DNA of 64,000 bases, taken from the NCBI GenBank assembly GCA_945861535.1, contig CAMAUZ010000038.1, positions 1 through 64,000 on the forward strand, in the 5' to 3' direction. The notes beneath the pieces are model-generated. The model was not told the DNA's origin. It saw only the letters and a list, made by a program, of their open reading frames with translations, and searched no databases. The number at the start of each line of letters is the position of its first letter. The stretch's first letter is position 1. A program made the translations under genes and the position numbers. Below, in pieces: positions 1-8,653 of this stretch. Origin of the DNA: Akkermansia muciniphila (lineage in GTDB: Bacteria; Verrucomicrobiota; Verrucomicrobiia; Limisphaerales; BJHT01).

Positions 1-136
1 CGCCAGGAGCGATGCGCCTAAAAACGGAGAATTTGGGTGATTTATCCGTCGCCGGAGGAAAAATCCGTCGCGCACCGCCTGCGCACCCCCTCCGCGTCGC
101 GCCCCGTTTCCAAAAACGCGCGTTTTCGGCCAGACA

Positions 137-330
137 CTAATTACTAATCACTTGAGCCACTTGCAAAACCCCTGCTTGTTTGTCTTTTACCCACCATCTT
201 TTACCATCTGTATCCCGTCCCCTCGTCCTGGGCCCAAACATCTGGTAAAAGATGAGGGGTAAAAGATGGGAAGCCGGAACTGTGAACCCGAGGTTTTGCA
301 AGTGCCTCACTGATTACCAATTACTTTTCC
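137..330. repeat. Long imperfect inverted repeat downstream of the DUF1592 gene
   Basis: Nested inverted repeats. CACTTGCAAAACC near 160 pairs with GGTTTTGCAAGTG near 292, and the TTTTACC/CATCTTTTACCAT stretch at 186-210 pairs with GGTAAAAGATG copies at 243-269. The first 136 bases hold no recognisable gene. The structure resembles the other palindromic intergenic elements of this window and would fold into a long hairpin in RNA from either strand. Confidence 0.6.
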
Positions 331-337
331 CTACTCC

Positions 338-2839
338 CTACTTCCACCGAAACAGTTCGCTTTGCACCAGCGCGTGGACGAGGGAGCGGAGGCCGTAGTC
401 GTCCTTGGCGGCGGTGCTGACAATCGCGTCGATGGCGGGTTGGTCGAGGCGGGTGGCGGGGGTGCCGGTGGCGTAGGTGACGAGGTGGCGGGTGACGCCG
501 CGGGCGAGTTGCTCGGGCTTTTTGGCGAGGAGTTGGCGGAGTTCGGCGATGCCGCTGAAGGGCTGGCCGTCGGGAGTTTTGCCGCTGGGATCGACGGGAA
601 GGCCGGGAGTCCAGGCGGGGGTGCCTTTGGCGGGGGTGGGGTTGAGGATGCGGTAGTTGGCGCGGTATGCGCCCGTGACGTCGAAGCTTTCGAGGGCGAA
701 ACCGTAGGGATCGAATTTGGCGTGGCACGCGGTGCAGGAGCCCTGGCTGCTGTGAAGGTCGAGTTGTTCGCGCAGGGTTTTCGCGCCGCGGGTGTCGGGA
801 TCGACGGCGGGAATGTCGGGCGGGGGCGGGGGAATGGGGATGCCAAGGAGGCGTTCGGCGACCCAGACGCCGCGTTTGACCGGCGAGGTGTAGGTGCCGT
901 TGGCGGTGACTTTAAGAATGGCTGGCTGGGTCCAGAGTCCGCCGTAGGGAGAGTCGGCTGGGAGGCTGACCTTTTGCAATTCGAGGCCGGTGAGGGCGGG
1001 AAGGCCGTAATGGCGGGCGAGAGAGGCGTTGGCCATCGTCCAGGGGGCGGCGACGAAGTTGCGGACGCCGAGGTTTTCGTCGAGAAGGCGGCGGAAGAAG
1101 GCGCGCGTTTCGCGGAGGCTGGAGTGTTTGAGCAGTTCGTTGCGGGCGTATTCCGGATAGAGCTTGCTGTCGGGCGAGGTGTCGTCGATGGCGCGCAGGC
1201 CGAGCCATTGGTCGGTGAAATCTTTGACGAAGCGCGTGGATTTCGGGTCGCGCAGGAGGCGCTCGGTTTGTTCGCGCAGGACGGTGGCGTCGCGGAGGCG
1301 TCCGCTGCGGGCGAGGTCGAGGAGGGTTTCGTCGGGCGTGGAATTCCAGAGGAAATAGGCGAGGCGCGAGGCGAGGGCGAAGGGTGGGAGTTCACCGGGT
1401 TCCTCGACGAGGCAGAGGAAGTCGGGGGTGGTCATCATTTCGGTGATGCGGTCGCGCAGGGCGGTTTCGACGGGGAGGCGTTCGTCGAGGTGGGCGTCCA
1501 CTTGGGCGACGAGTTGCCGGAGTTCCGTCGCGTTGAGGTCGCGGCGATAAAGGCGGGCACCGACGCGTTTGAAGGTGGCCTCGACGGCTTTGAGGAGGGA
1601 TTCGCGGCTGAGGGAACCCGTTTGCGTGGCGGCCTGTAGGTCGGCTTTGAGCCAACTGTCACCCGGCAGGGGAGTTTCGGGACGTTCGGCTTCGACCCAC
1701 TGGACGGCGAGTCCGGGGCCTTTGCAATTGCTGGCCTGAAAATTTTTCGGGACTTGCACCCCGAGGCCGAAGGGAATGAGACGGATGCCGTCATTGACAG
1801 GAGCGAGTTCGTTGAGGTCGTAGGTGCGAAGATAGACTTCGGTTTCGATGATGGTGGGTTTGCCGGGCGGGGCTTCGAGGACGTCGATCAATTCAATGGA
1901 CTGGGGGTAAGCGCCGGTGTGGCCGGCCCAGATGCCGAAGGGGAGCGGTTTGTCGGTTTGGTAGGCATAGACGGAGAGGCGGAGGCGGTACCAGCCGGGG
2001 GTGGGAGTTCCCCACCCGCGCAAGGGGCCGGAGGTGGTGTCGGTGTTGAAGGAAACCATGGTGCCGTCCTTGAGTTCAAGGATGTGGCCTTTGGATTGTT
2101 CGCTCTCGCGGGCGACGGCGCGGAAGGTGCGTTCGGGGTCGAAGGGGCGGCGGGAGGGAGTCGGCGGCGGCGTGGCGGCGACGGCGGGGGCGTTGGGCTT
2201 TGGCGCGAGCAGGTCGTCGATGGGGTCGGCGGTTGATTTGGGTTTGGGAGCGGGCTTGGCGCGCGGGGTGGGTTTGAGGAGGCGGGCAAGGATGTCGTCG
2301 GCCATGCGGAAGTAACCGGCCATGCTCGAAGCGGAAAGGGGCAGGGCGGTGGCGACCTTGTCGTAGCCGTCAACCAAGCCGTCGCCGGGAAGATGGAGGC
2401 GCACGGTGGGGCGGACGCCGAAGAGGTCTTCAATGGTGTTGGAGTATTCGGTGCGGGTGAGGCGGCGAAGGGTGGCGCGGCCTTCGCGGCGTTGGTGCGC
2501 GGCTTGCAACCCGGCGAAGTCGGTGCGGACCCAGTCGAGGAGAGTCTGGCGGTCGGCGGGGGAGAGTTGTTTTTCGTCCTTGGGGGGCATCTCGCCGGCT
2601 TCGATTTGGTCGAGGACGCGGAACCAGAGTTCGCGGTCGGCGGTGAGACGGGCGAGGTCGCGCGGGCCGGCGAAATTGAGGCGGGCTTTTTGTTTTTCGG
2701 CGCCGTGGCATTTGGTGCAGTGGGCTTCGAGGATGGGGAGAACGTGGGATTGAAAGGTGGTCGTGGCGTCGGCGGCGCAGGCGGGGCGGGTGAGCGTGAG
2801 GGCGGCGAGGAACGAGAATGTGAGGTGGAGGAGCTTCAT
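338..2839 (-). CDS. DUF1592-type planctomycete cytochrome c domain protein
   Basis: A secreted 833-residue protein of the family with domain order PSCyt (planctomycete cytochrome c), DUF1587, DUF1595, DUF1592, DUF1588, DUF1585. The chosen start gives a clean signal peptide (MKLLHLTFSFLAALTL, Ala-rich cleavage region); an earlier in-frame ATG at 2872 lies inside the upstream repeat and is unlikely. A haem-binding CTKCH motif follows shortly after the signal peptide, and a second CxxCH (CTACH) lies in the C-terminal half. A Pro/Ala-rich linker separates the front domains from a middle beta-rich part. It follows a DUF1552 gene on the same strand, the usual partner. The biochemical role is not established for the family; electron transfer at the cell envelope is an inference from the haem motifs. 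Confidence 0.9.
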   Translation of the reverse strand: MKLLHLTFSFLAALTLTRPACAADATTTFQSHVLPILEAHCTKCHGAEKQKARLNFAGPRDLARLTADRELWFRVLDQIEAGEMPPKDEKQLSPADRQTLLDWVRTDFAGLQAAHQRREGRATLRRLTRTEYSNTIEDLFGVRPTVRLHLPGDGLVDGYDKVATALPLSASSMAGYFRMADDILARLLKPTPRAKPAPKPKSTADPIDDLLAPKPNAPAVAATPPPTPSRRPFDPERTFRAVARESEQSKGHILELKDGTMVSFNTDTTSGPLRGWGTPTPGWYRLRLSVYAYQTDKPLPFGIWAGHTGAYPQSIELIDVLEAPPGKPTIIETEVYLRTYDLNELAPVNDGIRLIPFGLGVQVPKNFQASNCKGPGLAVQWVEAERPETPLPGDSWLKADLQAATQTGSLSRESLLKAVEATFKRVGARLYRRDLNATELRQLVAQVDAHLDERLPVETALRDRITEMMTTPDFLCLVEEPGELPPFALASRLAYFLWNSTPDETLLDLARSGRLRDATVLREQTERLLRDPKSTRFVKDFTDQWLGLRAIDDTSPDSKLYPEYARNELLKHSSLRETRAFFRRLLDENLGVRNFVAAPWTMANASLARHYGLPALTGLELQKVSLPADSPYGGLWTQPAILKVTANGTYTSPVKRGVWVAERLLGIPIPPPPPDIPAVDPDTRGAKTLREQLDLHSSQGSCTACHAKFDPYGFALESFDVTGAYRANYRILNPTPAKGTPAWTPGLPVDPSGKTPDGQPFSGIAELRQLLAKKPEQLARGVTRHLVTYATGTPATRLDQPAIDAIVSTAAKDDYGLRSLVHALVQSELFRWK

Positions 2840-2867
2840 GGTGGTGGTGGGGAAATGGGGATTAAAA

Positions 2868-2973
2868 ACCACTAACTGGCACTAACCGGCACTAATGGGA
2901 GGGAACGCGGACGAGCACGAGTGCGTGCGGGAGTTAGTCCTCATTAGTGCCAGTTAGTGCAGGTTAGTGGTTT
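2868..2973. repeat. Inverted repeat, family 'CACTAACTGGCACTAA', copy 1
   Basis: A self-contained palindromic element between the DUF1552 and DUF1592 genes. The left arm reads AACCACTAACTGGCACTAAC and the right arm is its near complement ending in TTAGTGCAGGTTAGTGGTTT, with a short GC-rich centre. Two further copies occur at 43439-43582 and 44029-44175, so the element has spread in this genome. Confidence 0.75.
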
Positions 2974-3018
2974 AAACAGATGTGCTCAGTCGCGTGAGTG
3001 GTCGGCTTTGTTTCTATC

Positions 3019-4281
3019 TCAGCTCAGTCCGTTGATGGGGCCGGTGCTGGAGCCGAACTTATCCGTGGGCACACCGAAGCGTTGGAGCATGGTGACGAAG
3101 AGATTGCCGAGCGGCGTGTTGTTTTTGGGATCGCCGGCGAGGTGCTGGCCGTGTTTGAAGCCGCCGCCGGCGAGGAGGATGGGGAGGTTGCTGGTGCCGT
3201 GGCCGCTGGCGTCGCCGAGGTTGCTGCCGATCAATACTTGGGTCTGCTCGAGCAGCGTGGTCGCGCCTTCTTTGGTGTTTTTGAGGGAGATGAGAAAGTC
3301 GCGGAAGGCGGCCATCTCGACGCGCTCGACGATGCGGAGTTGCTGGATTTTCGCCGGATTGCGGCCGTGATGCGTGAGGCCGTGATGATCCTCGGTGATG
3401 CCGTCGATCGGGGGCTTGAGGTCCATGCCGCGGATGAAAATGGAGACGACGCGCGTGGAGTCGGTCTGCAACGCGAGGCGGGTGAGGCCGAAGAGCAGGC
3501 GGGCGCGGCCGACGGTGTCCGCGCGGTCGAGAGTGTCGATCGGCGGCGGTTCGGTGACAGTGGGTTTGGGGCGCTGAATCCAGGCTTCGTCGGCATGGAG
3601 CTGTTTCTCCATGTCGCGCACGGCATCGGTGTAGTCGGTGACCTGCTGCTGGTCGTGGGCGCTGAGGCGGGTCTTGAGGGCGGCGAAACGCTGGCCGGTG
3701 CGGTCGAGAATGCTCTGGCCGCGTTTGAGGCGGGCTACTTCGGCTTCGACTTCGCGCTGGGTGCCGGCCAGGAACATGCGGGCAAAAATCTGCGAGGGCC
3801 GGTCCAGCGGCGGAACGTTCGCGCCGGTGGTGGTGTAGGTGAGCGCGCTACCGCCATCGGCCGTGCGCAGCGAGAGCAGGGGAAAACGTGTGGCGGTGCC
3901 GACGTGTTTGGCGGCGAGGTAATCGAGCGAGACGCTGTTGCGGAAGCCGGGCGCGGTCGGGTGCTTGGCGCTGGTGAGGAAGCACGCCTCGGATGCGTGA
4001 TCGCCGCCGATCTGCGGATGCGAGATGCCGGAGAAGACGGTGAAGTGTTCGCGCAGGTCTTCGAGGACTTTCAGGTATTCGCTGGATTCGTAGCCGCGTC
4101 CGGCCTGCGTCGGGAAAAAGGATGGCCCGTAAAGCCCGAAGCCCGTGCAGATGCTGACCATGCGGCGCGGCGGCGCGGTCTCGGCGGCGCCGGCGAGGCT
4201 CTCGAGCCACGGGAGCGCGAGCAGGGCGGAACTGGTGCGGATGAACTGGCGGCGCGAGGTCGGGGCGGCATTGGATGTCAT
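3019..4281 (-). CDS. DUF1552 domain protein with Tat-like signal
   Basis: A 420-residue exported protein of the DUF1552 family, the common partner of DUF1592 proteins in Planctomycetota and Verrucomicrobiota. The chosen start gives MTSNAAPTSRRQFIRTSSAL, a twin-arginine type signal (SRRQF) followed by a hydrophobic stretch. A longer open frame reaches 4494 but its extra residues look like non-coding GC-rich translation. The body shows family landmarks such as the ICTGFGLYGP stretch, the GDHASEACFL region and the HGLTHHG segment. It lies upstream of the DUF1592 gene, separated by 179 bases that hold a palindromic repeat, so co-transcription is likely. The function is unknown; the family is distantly related to the DUF1501/sulfatase-like fold, which suggests a periplasmic role. 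Confidence 0.9.
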   Translation of the reverse strand: MTSNAAPTSRRQFIRTSSALLALPWLESLAGAAETAPPRRMVSICTGFGLYGPSFFPTQAGRGYESSEYLKVLEDLREHFTVFSGISHPQIGGDHASEACFLTSAKHPTAPGFRNSVSLDYLAAKHVGTATRFPLLSLRTADGGSALTYTTTGANVPPLDRPSQIFARMFLAGTQREVEAEVARLKRGQSILDRTGQRFAALKTRLSAHDQQQVTDYTDAVRDMEKQLHADEAWIQRPKPTVTEPPPIDTLDRADTVGRARLLFGLTRLALQTDSTRVVSIFIRGMDLKPPIDGITEDHHGLTHHGRNPAKIQQLRIVERVEMAAFRDFLISLKNTKEGATTLLEQTQVLIGSNLGDASGHGTSNLPILLAGGGFKHGQHLAGDPKNNTPLGNLFVTMLQRFGVPTDKFGSSTGPINGLS

Positions 4282-4576
4282 GTCGTGAAACTGGATAACG
4301 CGGCGGGCTTCGGCAAGTGGCAACTGCGGAGCGATCGCGCGCGCCGCGGCCCCCACGGAGTGCGCCTGTCCCCGGGCCCAGCGAGGGGGAGCGGGGTGAA
4401 ACGCTGGCCACCCCCAACCGGCTCGTGCGTGCGGACGTTGCTGCGGCCGAGGATGGCCGCTCTCCGCCGCCGCCGCCGCCCTTCCGCTGGCCAAAAGCCT
4501 TGCCTCACCCGCGGAGAAGGATTACATCGAACGCGGTCCAAATCGTACGTTGAAGAAGTCGCACAACACAATTGCC

Positions 4577-7399
4577 ATGAAGCGTTTTAGCTGGTTCCGG
4601 TTGCTGGGGTTGGTGGTCTGTCTGCTCGGGGTGGAGACGACCCAGGCGCAGTCGCCACCGTCGTTCTTCAGCCAGCCGCAGAACCGGGTCGGCACGGTGG
4701 GCAGCAGCACTTTTCTTTCGAGCTTCGCCACGGGCACCGGGCCGATTTTCTACCAATGGCAGAAGTATGGGGTTGCCATTCCCAACGCCAGCAGCTCGTC
4801 ACTCAGTCTTTTCAACTTGTCCACGAATGACAACGGCTTCTACTCAGTGGTGGCTTACAGTCCCTACGGCTCGGTCACGAGCCAGGTGGCGCAGGTGACG
4901 GTCGGCCTGCCGGACCCGGGCTCGCTCGCGTTTTTCAGCAGCACGGCCACCAGCGGAACGTTCCTGTTTCGCGTGTTCGGTTCGAGCTTCGGGAGCATCT
5001 GGGGGACCGACATTTATACGGACGATTCCCGGCTTTCGACCGTCGCCATGCATGTCGGTGCGGTATCATTATTCCAAGACGCGGTGGTGGAGGTGACCAT
5101 CCAGCCGGGATTGAATTCCTACGTCGGCTCGACGCGCAACGGTGTGACCTCGTCCAGTTGGGGGCCGCACAACCGCAGCTACCGGATGCGGGCTTACACG
5201 CCGCCGCTGCCCGGGACGCTCTTCATCAGCTCCCAACCCACGGATGTCACGACCACGGTCGGAGCCAGCGTGTCGCTGGCGGTGTCCGCCCAGGGACTGC
5301 CGCCGCTGACCTATCAGTGGCGGCTGAATGGTGGGTCGATCCCGCGGGCGACCAATTCCACCCTGTCACTTCCCAACATCCGGCTGTCCGATGCCGGACA
5401 CTATACAGTCGAGGTGCGGGATTCCGGCGGGGTGAACTCGACGACGAGTACGGAGGCGCTGGTGCTGGTCTATGCGAGCGGGGTGTTGAACGGGGCGGTT
5501 GCTTATTATCCTTTCAATGGCAATGCCGTGGACGCCTTGGGCGCGGGTAATACGGGGGCGGTCGTGGGCGCCACCCCGACGGTCAATCGTTTCGGTCAGG
5601 GCAACGCGGCCTACTATTTCAACGGCACGAACAACTACATCACTTTCGGCAAAAACGAATTCGCCTATCCCAATACCACGCTGACCTGGTCGGCGTGGTT
5701 CCGGCAGTCGGGTTACAGCGATAATCCGATCATCGTATGGGATGATGACAGTCAGGCCGGCGGCGAGCGTTATCTCGCGCTGGGGCCGCTGGGAGATACC
5801 AACTCGGTGCTGTTCACCGCGGATGATCCGCTTGCGGGGCCGGGCGGTTTTGCCGCGAGCGCGCTTGCCCTGGGCACGGGCTGGAATCAGGTGGTCTTCA
5901 CCGCCGATGCCGGGTCGCAGAGTCTCTATATCAATGGCGCGCTCGTCGCCTCGACCAATGCGCCGCTGCCCGATCACGGCGGGCGTTCCTACCTGAGCCT
6001 CGGCAGCGGGCAGGATGGTTCCGTGGGCTACTTCAACGGTTCCATCGACGACCTCCGCATTTTCAATCGCGCCCTGTCCGCGTCCGAAGTCGCCTCGTTC
6101 TACGCGACCGAAGCCCTGGTCACGCCGCCGCGGGTGTTGCAGTCGCCGCAGGATCAGGTCGCCTTCCTCGGGGCCACGGCGACCTTTTCAGTCAGCGCGA
6201 GCGGCTCGGCCCCGCTCACCTATCTGTGGCAGAGGGACGGCCAGCCGCTGTCCCTGCAAATCACCAACACCCTCTATCTGACCAATGTGACGTTGGCTGA
6301 CGCTGGCGCCTATGCCGTGGGCATCACCAACACCGCGGGGGGCGTCGTCTCGTCGCAGGCGATGCTTACCGTCTGGACGCCGCCGGTGAGCGTGGGGTCG
6401 TTTGTGGGCCGGCCGGTGGATTTCGCCGTGGGCGTCGGGGGTCTGACGAACCTGGGTTTCCAGTGGCAGTTCAATGGGACGAATGTGGCGAGTGCAACCA
6501 ATATGACACTGACCATCCCGTCGGTTGAGACTACCAACGCCGGCGACTACCGCGTGGTGATCACCAATCGCACCGGCACGATCAATCTCACCAGCCCGGT
6601 CGCGACGCTGACCATTGTGACCAGCTCGATCCCGCCATTCATTGTCGGGCCGCCGTTGGCGCAGACCAACTTCGTCGGAGCGACGGTCACGCTGTCGGTA
6701 TCGAACAACGGTACGCCTCCCTTCGGCTATCAGTGGCTCAAGAACAACACCGCGATTCCCGGCGTGAATTCCCCGACGCTGGTGCTCACCAACCTCACAC
6801 TCGAGGACGCCGCGGATTATCGGGTGCAGGTCGGCAATGACTTCGGTGGCGTCGTCAGTCCCGTCGCCCATCTCACCGTGCGCGCCCGGCTGGCCTTTTT
6901 GTCGCCGCCGGTCGGCGCGAACACGAACCGCAACGCGCCCTTCACGCTCATGACGGTTGCCACTGGTCGCTCGGCGCTGGGATACCAGTGGCTGCGTGAT
7001 GGTGTGCCGGTCTTGGATGCGACCAACGCTACTCTGAATTTCCCGAATCTGGTCCGTACAAATGCGGGTTTCTACAGTCTCATCATCCGGGACAGTCTCG
7101 GCAGTCTCACCAGCGCGCCCGTGCAATTGAATGTGATGGGGATTTCCCAACGCCTCTCCGCGCCGGCCCGCGTAGGAGGTGGCGGTGGTTTCTTCTCCCT
7201 GAATTTCGGTGACTCCGATGGCTATCCGCTGCCGCCTGACGCCGTCAGTCGCTTCATCGTGCAGGTGGCCACGAACATGCTGAACCCGACGTGGGAAATC
7301 CTGACTAATGGACTGTCCGTCGTGAACGGTCAGGTCGTGCTCGAGGACTACGAGAGCACCAACCATCCGGCGCGTTTTTACCGAGTGTTGGAGCCGTGA
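4577..7399 (+). CDS. Secreted multi-Ig / LamG domain protein
   Basis: A 940-residue exported protein. The start at 4577 gives the signal peptide MKRFSWFRLLGLVVCLLGVE; an in-frame ATG at 4550 would add nine residues. Immunoglobulin-like repeats, recognisable by the YQW...DAG/NAG-Y core, occupy roughly residues 35-110, 215-300, 520-600, 600-690, 690-780 and 780-860. A concanavalin-type LamG domain (YYPFNGNAVD to RIFNRALSASEV) lies at about 310-515. The C-terminus (ATNMLNPTWEIL...ARFYRVLEP) is the typical end of such verrucomicrobial surface proteins. No catalytic domain is visible. A role in adhesion or carbohydrate binding at the cell surface is inferred from the domains. Confidence 0.9.
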   Translation: MKRFSWFRLLGLVVCLLGVETTQAQSPPSFFSQPQNRVGTVGSSTFLSSFATGTGPIFYQWQKYGVAIPNASSSSLSLFNLSTNDNGFYSVVAYSPYGSVTSQVAQVTVGLPDPGSLAFFSSTATSGTFLFRVFGSSFGSIWGTDIYTDDSRLSTVAMHVGAVSLFQDAVVEVTIQPGLNSYVGSTRNGVTSSSWGPHNRSYRMRAYTPPLPGTLFISSQPTDVTTTVGASVSLAVSAQGLPPLTYQWRLNGGSIPRATNSTLSLPNIRLSDAGHYTVEVRDSGGVNSTTSTEALVLVYASGVLNGAVAYYPFNGNAVDALGAGNTGAVVGATPTVNRFGQGNAAYYFNGTNNYITFGKNEFAYPNTTLTWSAWFRQSGYSDNPIIVWDDDSQAGGERYLALGPLGDTNSVLFTADDPLAGPGGFAASALALGTGWNQVVFTADAGSQSLYINGALVASTNAPLPDHGGRSYLSLGSGQDGSVGYFNGSIDDLRIFNRALSASEVASFYATEALVTPPRVLQSPQDQVAFLGATATFSVSASGSAPLTYLWQRDGQPLSLQITNTLYLTNVTLADAGAYAVGITNTAGGVVSSQAMLTVWTPPVSVGSFVGRPVDFAVGVGGLTNLGFQWQFNGTNVASATNMTLTIPSVETTNAGDYRVVITNRTGTINLTSPVATLTIVTSSIPPFIVGPPLAQTNFVGATVTLSVSNNGTPPFGYQWLKNNTAIPGVNSPTLVLTNLTLEDAADYRVQVGNDFGGVVSPVAHLTVRARLAFLSPPVGANTNRNAPFTLMTVATGRSALGYQWLRDGVPVLDATNATLNFPNLVRTNAGFYSLIIRDSLGSLTSAPVQLNVMGISQRLSAPARVGGGGGFFSLNFGDSDGYPLPPDAVSRFIVQVATNMLNPTWEILTNGLSVVNGQVVLEDYESTNHPARFYRVLEP

Positions 7400-7819
7400 G
7401 CAGACAGGGGAAAAAGCTCCAAGGATAAAGCTCAAAGCTCAAGGGAAGGTCCAAGGAGCAAGGTCCAAGGAGTCATTTGAAGAGGCGGGACGGTGGCACT
7501 CTGGAGGTAGGGAACAGACAGAAGGGAGAGTTTCGCGGGAGGATGGTTCGAGATCTTCGATGCAGCCCTCTCATTAGCACCCGGCTTCAGCCGGGTGTTG
7601 GCGAGGGAGCGGACCACAACCGCTTCAGCGGTTTCCCGCACGCAGAGGGAAAACCGTTAAAACGGTTTGTGTGACCTCGTTCCGGCAACACCCGGCTGAA
7701 GCCGGGTGCTAATGAGAGGGGGCCGAAACCAGACGCGAAAGCCGGAGAGGTACCCGCCCAGAGTATTTGTAGCTTGATCATTCCCTTGAGCTTTGAGCTT
7801 TAAGCTTTGAGCTTTTTTC
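7400..7819. repeat. Gene-free repeat cluster between convergent genes
   Basis: No gene is supported here. It holds copies of the AAAGCTCAAAGCTCAAGG repeat at both ends (about 7420-7450, and its complement at 7785-7815). Between them, at 7572-7727, is a large palindrome built from CCCGGCTTCAGCCGGGTG, CCGCTTCAGCGGTTT and their complements. The same palindrome family recurs at 48625-48685 and 49222-49330. The gap lies between convergent genes, so it may also serve as a bidirectional terminator region. Confidence 0.65.
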
Positions 7820-8572
7820 CTATCCGAGTGTGATCCCGACGGGGCAGTGGTCGCTGCCCAGTACGTCGGGGCGGATGAAGGCTTGTTGCAGGCGCGGGCG
7901 GAGTTTGGCGCTGAGGAGGAAGTAGTCGATGCGCCAACCGATGTTGCGGACGCGGGCGCCGGACATGGGACTCCACCAGGTGTAATGGCCGCCGGCGGTC
8001 TCGAATTCGCGGAAGGTGTCGAGGAAGCCGGCGGCGAGGTTGGCACTGAAACCAGCCCGTTCCTCGGGAGTGAAGCCGTGGTTCTTCATGTTGGCCTTCG
8101 GATTGGCGAGATCGATCTCGGTGTGGGCGACGTTGAGGTCGCCGCACCAGATGACGGGTTTGGTGCGTTCGAGATTTTTCAGATAGGCGAGGAAGTCGCG
8201 GTCCCATTGCTGGCGATAGGCGAGGCGGGTGAGTTCGCGCTGGGAGTTTGGGACATAGACATTAACGAGATGGAAATCGGGGAACTCGGCGGTAAGAACG
8301 CGACCTTCTCGGTCGTGGTCAGTGTGATTGATGCCGCAGGTGACGTTCAGCGGCCGGGTCTTGGAGAAGAGGGCGGTGCCGGAGTAGCCCTTTTTCTCGG
8401 CGGTGTTCCAATAGGTGGTGTAGTGCGCGGGCCAGAGTTGCTCGACCTGGTCCGGGGTGCATTTGGTTTCCTGGAGGCAGAGGATGTCGGGGTTTTCCTC
8501 GGCGAGATAGTTGAGAAAGTTTTTGCGGAGGATGGCGCGGAGGCCGTTCACATTCCAGGAGATGAGTTTCAT
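7820..8572 (-). CDS. xthA: Exodeoxyribonuclease III / AP endonuclease
   Basis: A 250-residue DNA repair enzyme of the ExoIII family that cleaves DNA at abasic sites and removes 3' blocking groups. All family blocks are present: the start KLISWNVNGLRA, LCLQETK with the metal-binding Glu, the YSGTALFSK segment, the catalytic GDLNVAHTEIDL (Asp and Asn), and the terminal SDHCPVGI with the Asp-His pair. The length matches the family. The longer open frame to 8638 was rejected because MKLISWNVNG is the standard N-terminus. The gene is cytoplasmic and appears monocistronic. Confidence 0.95.
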   Translation of the reverse strand: MKLISWNVNGLRAILRKNFLNYLAEENPDILCLQETKCTPDQVEQLWPAHYTTYWNTAEKKGYSGTALFSKTRPLNVTCGINHTDHDREGRVLTAEFPDFHLVNVYVPNSQRELTRLAYRQQWDRDFLAYLKNLERTKPVIWCGDLNVAHTEIDLANPKANMKNHGFTPEERAGFSANLAAGFLDTFREFETAGGHYTWWSPMSGARVRNIGWRIDYFLLSAKLRPRLQQAFIRPDVLGSDHCPVGITLG

Positions 8573-8653
8573 GGGAGATAGGATGGGAAGGGATGGCCGC
8601 AAAGAACGCAAAGAGGCGCAAAGAGGGGCAAGAGACAATCTGATTGGCTTGGA

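Noticed and set aside
2998..4590. A 530-residue plus-strand frame opposite the DUF1552 gene, and the similar frame at 362-1639 opposite DUF1592
   Set aside because: Composition is that of a shadow frame and the opposite strand holds clear family proteins with export signals.
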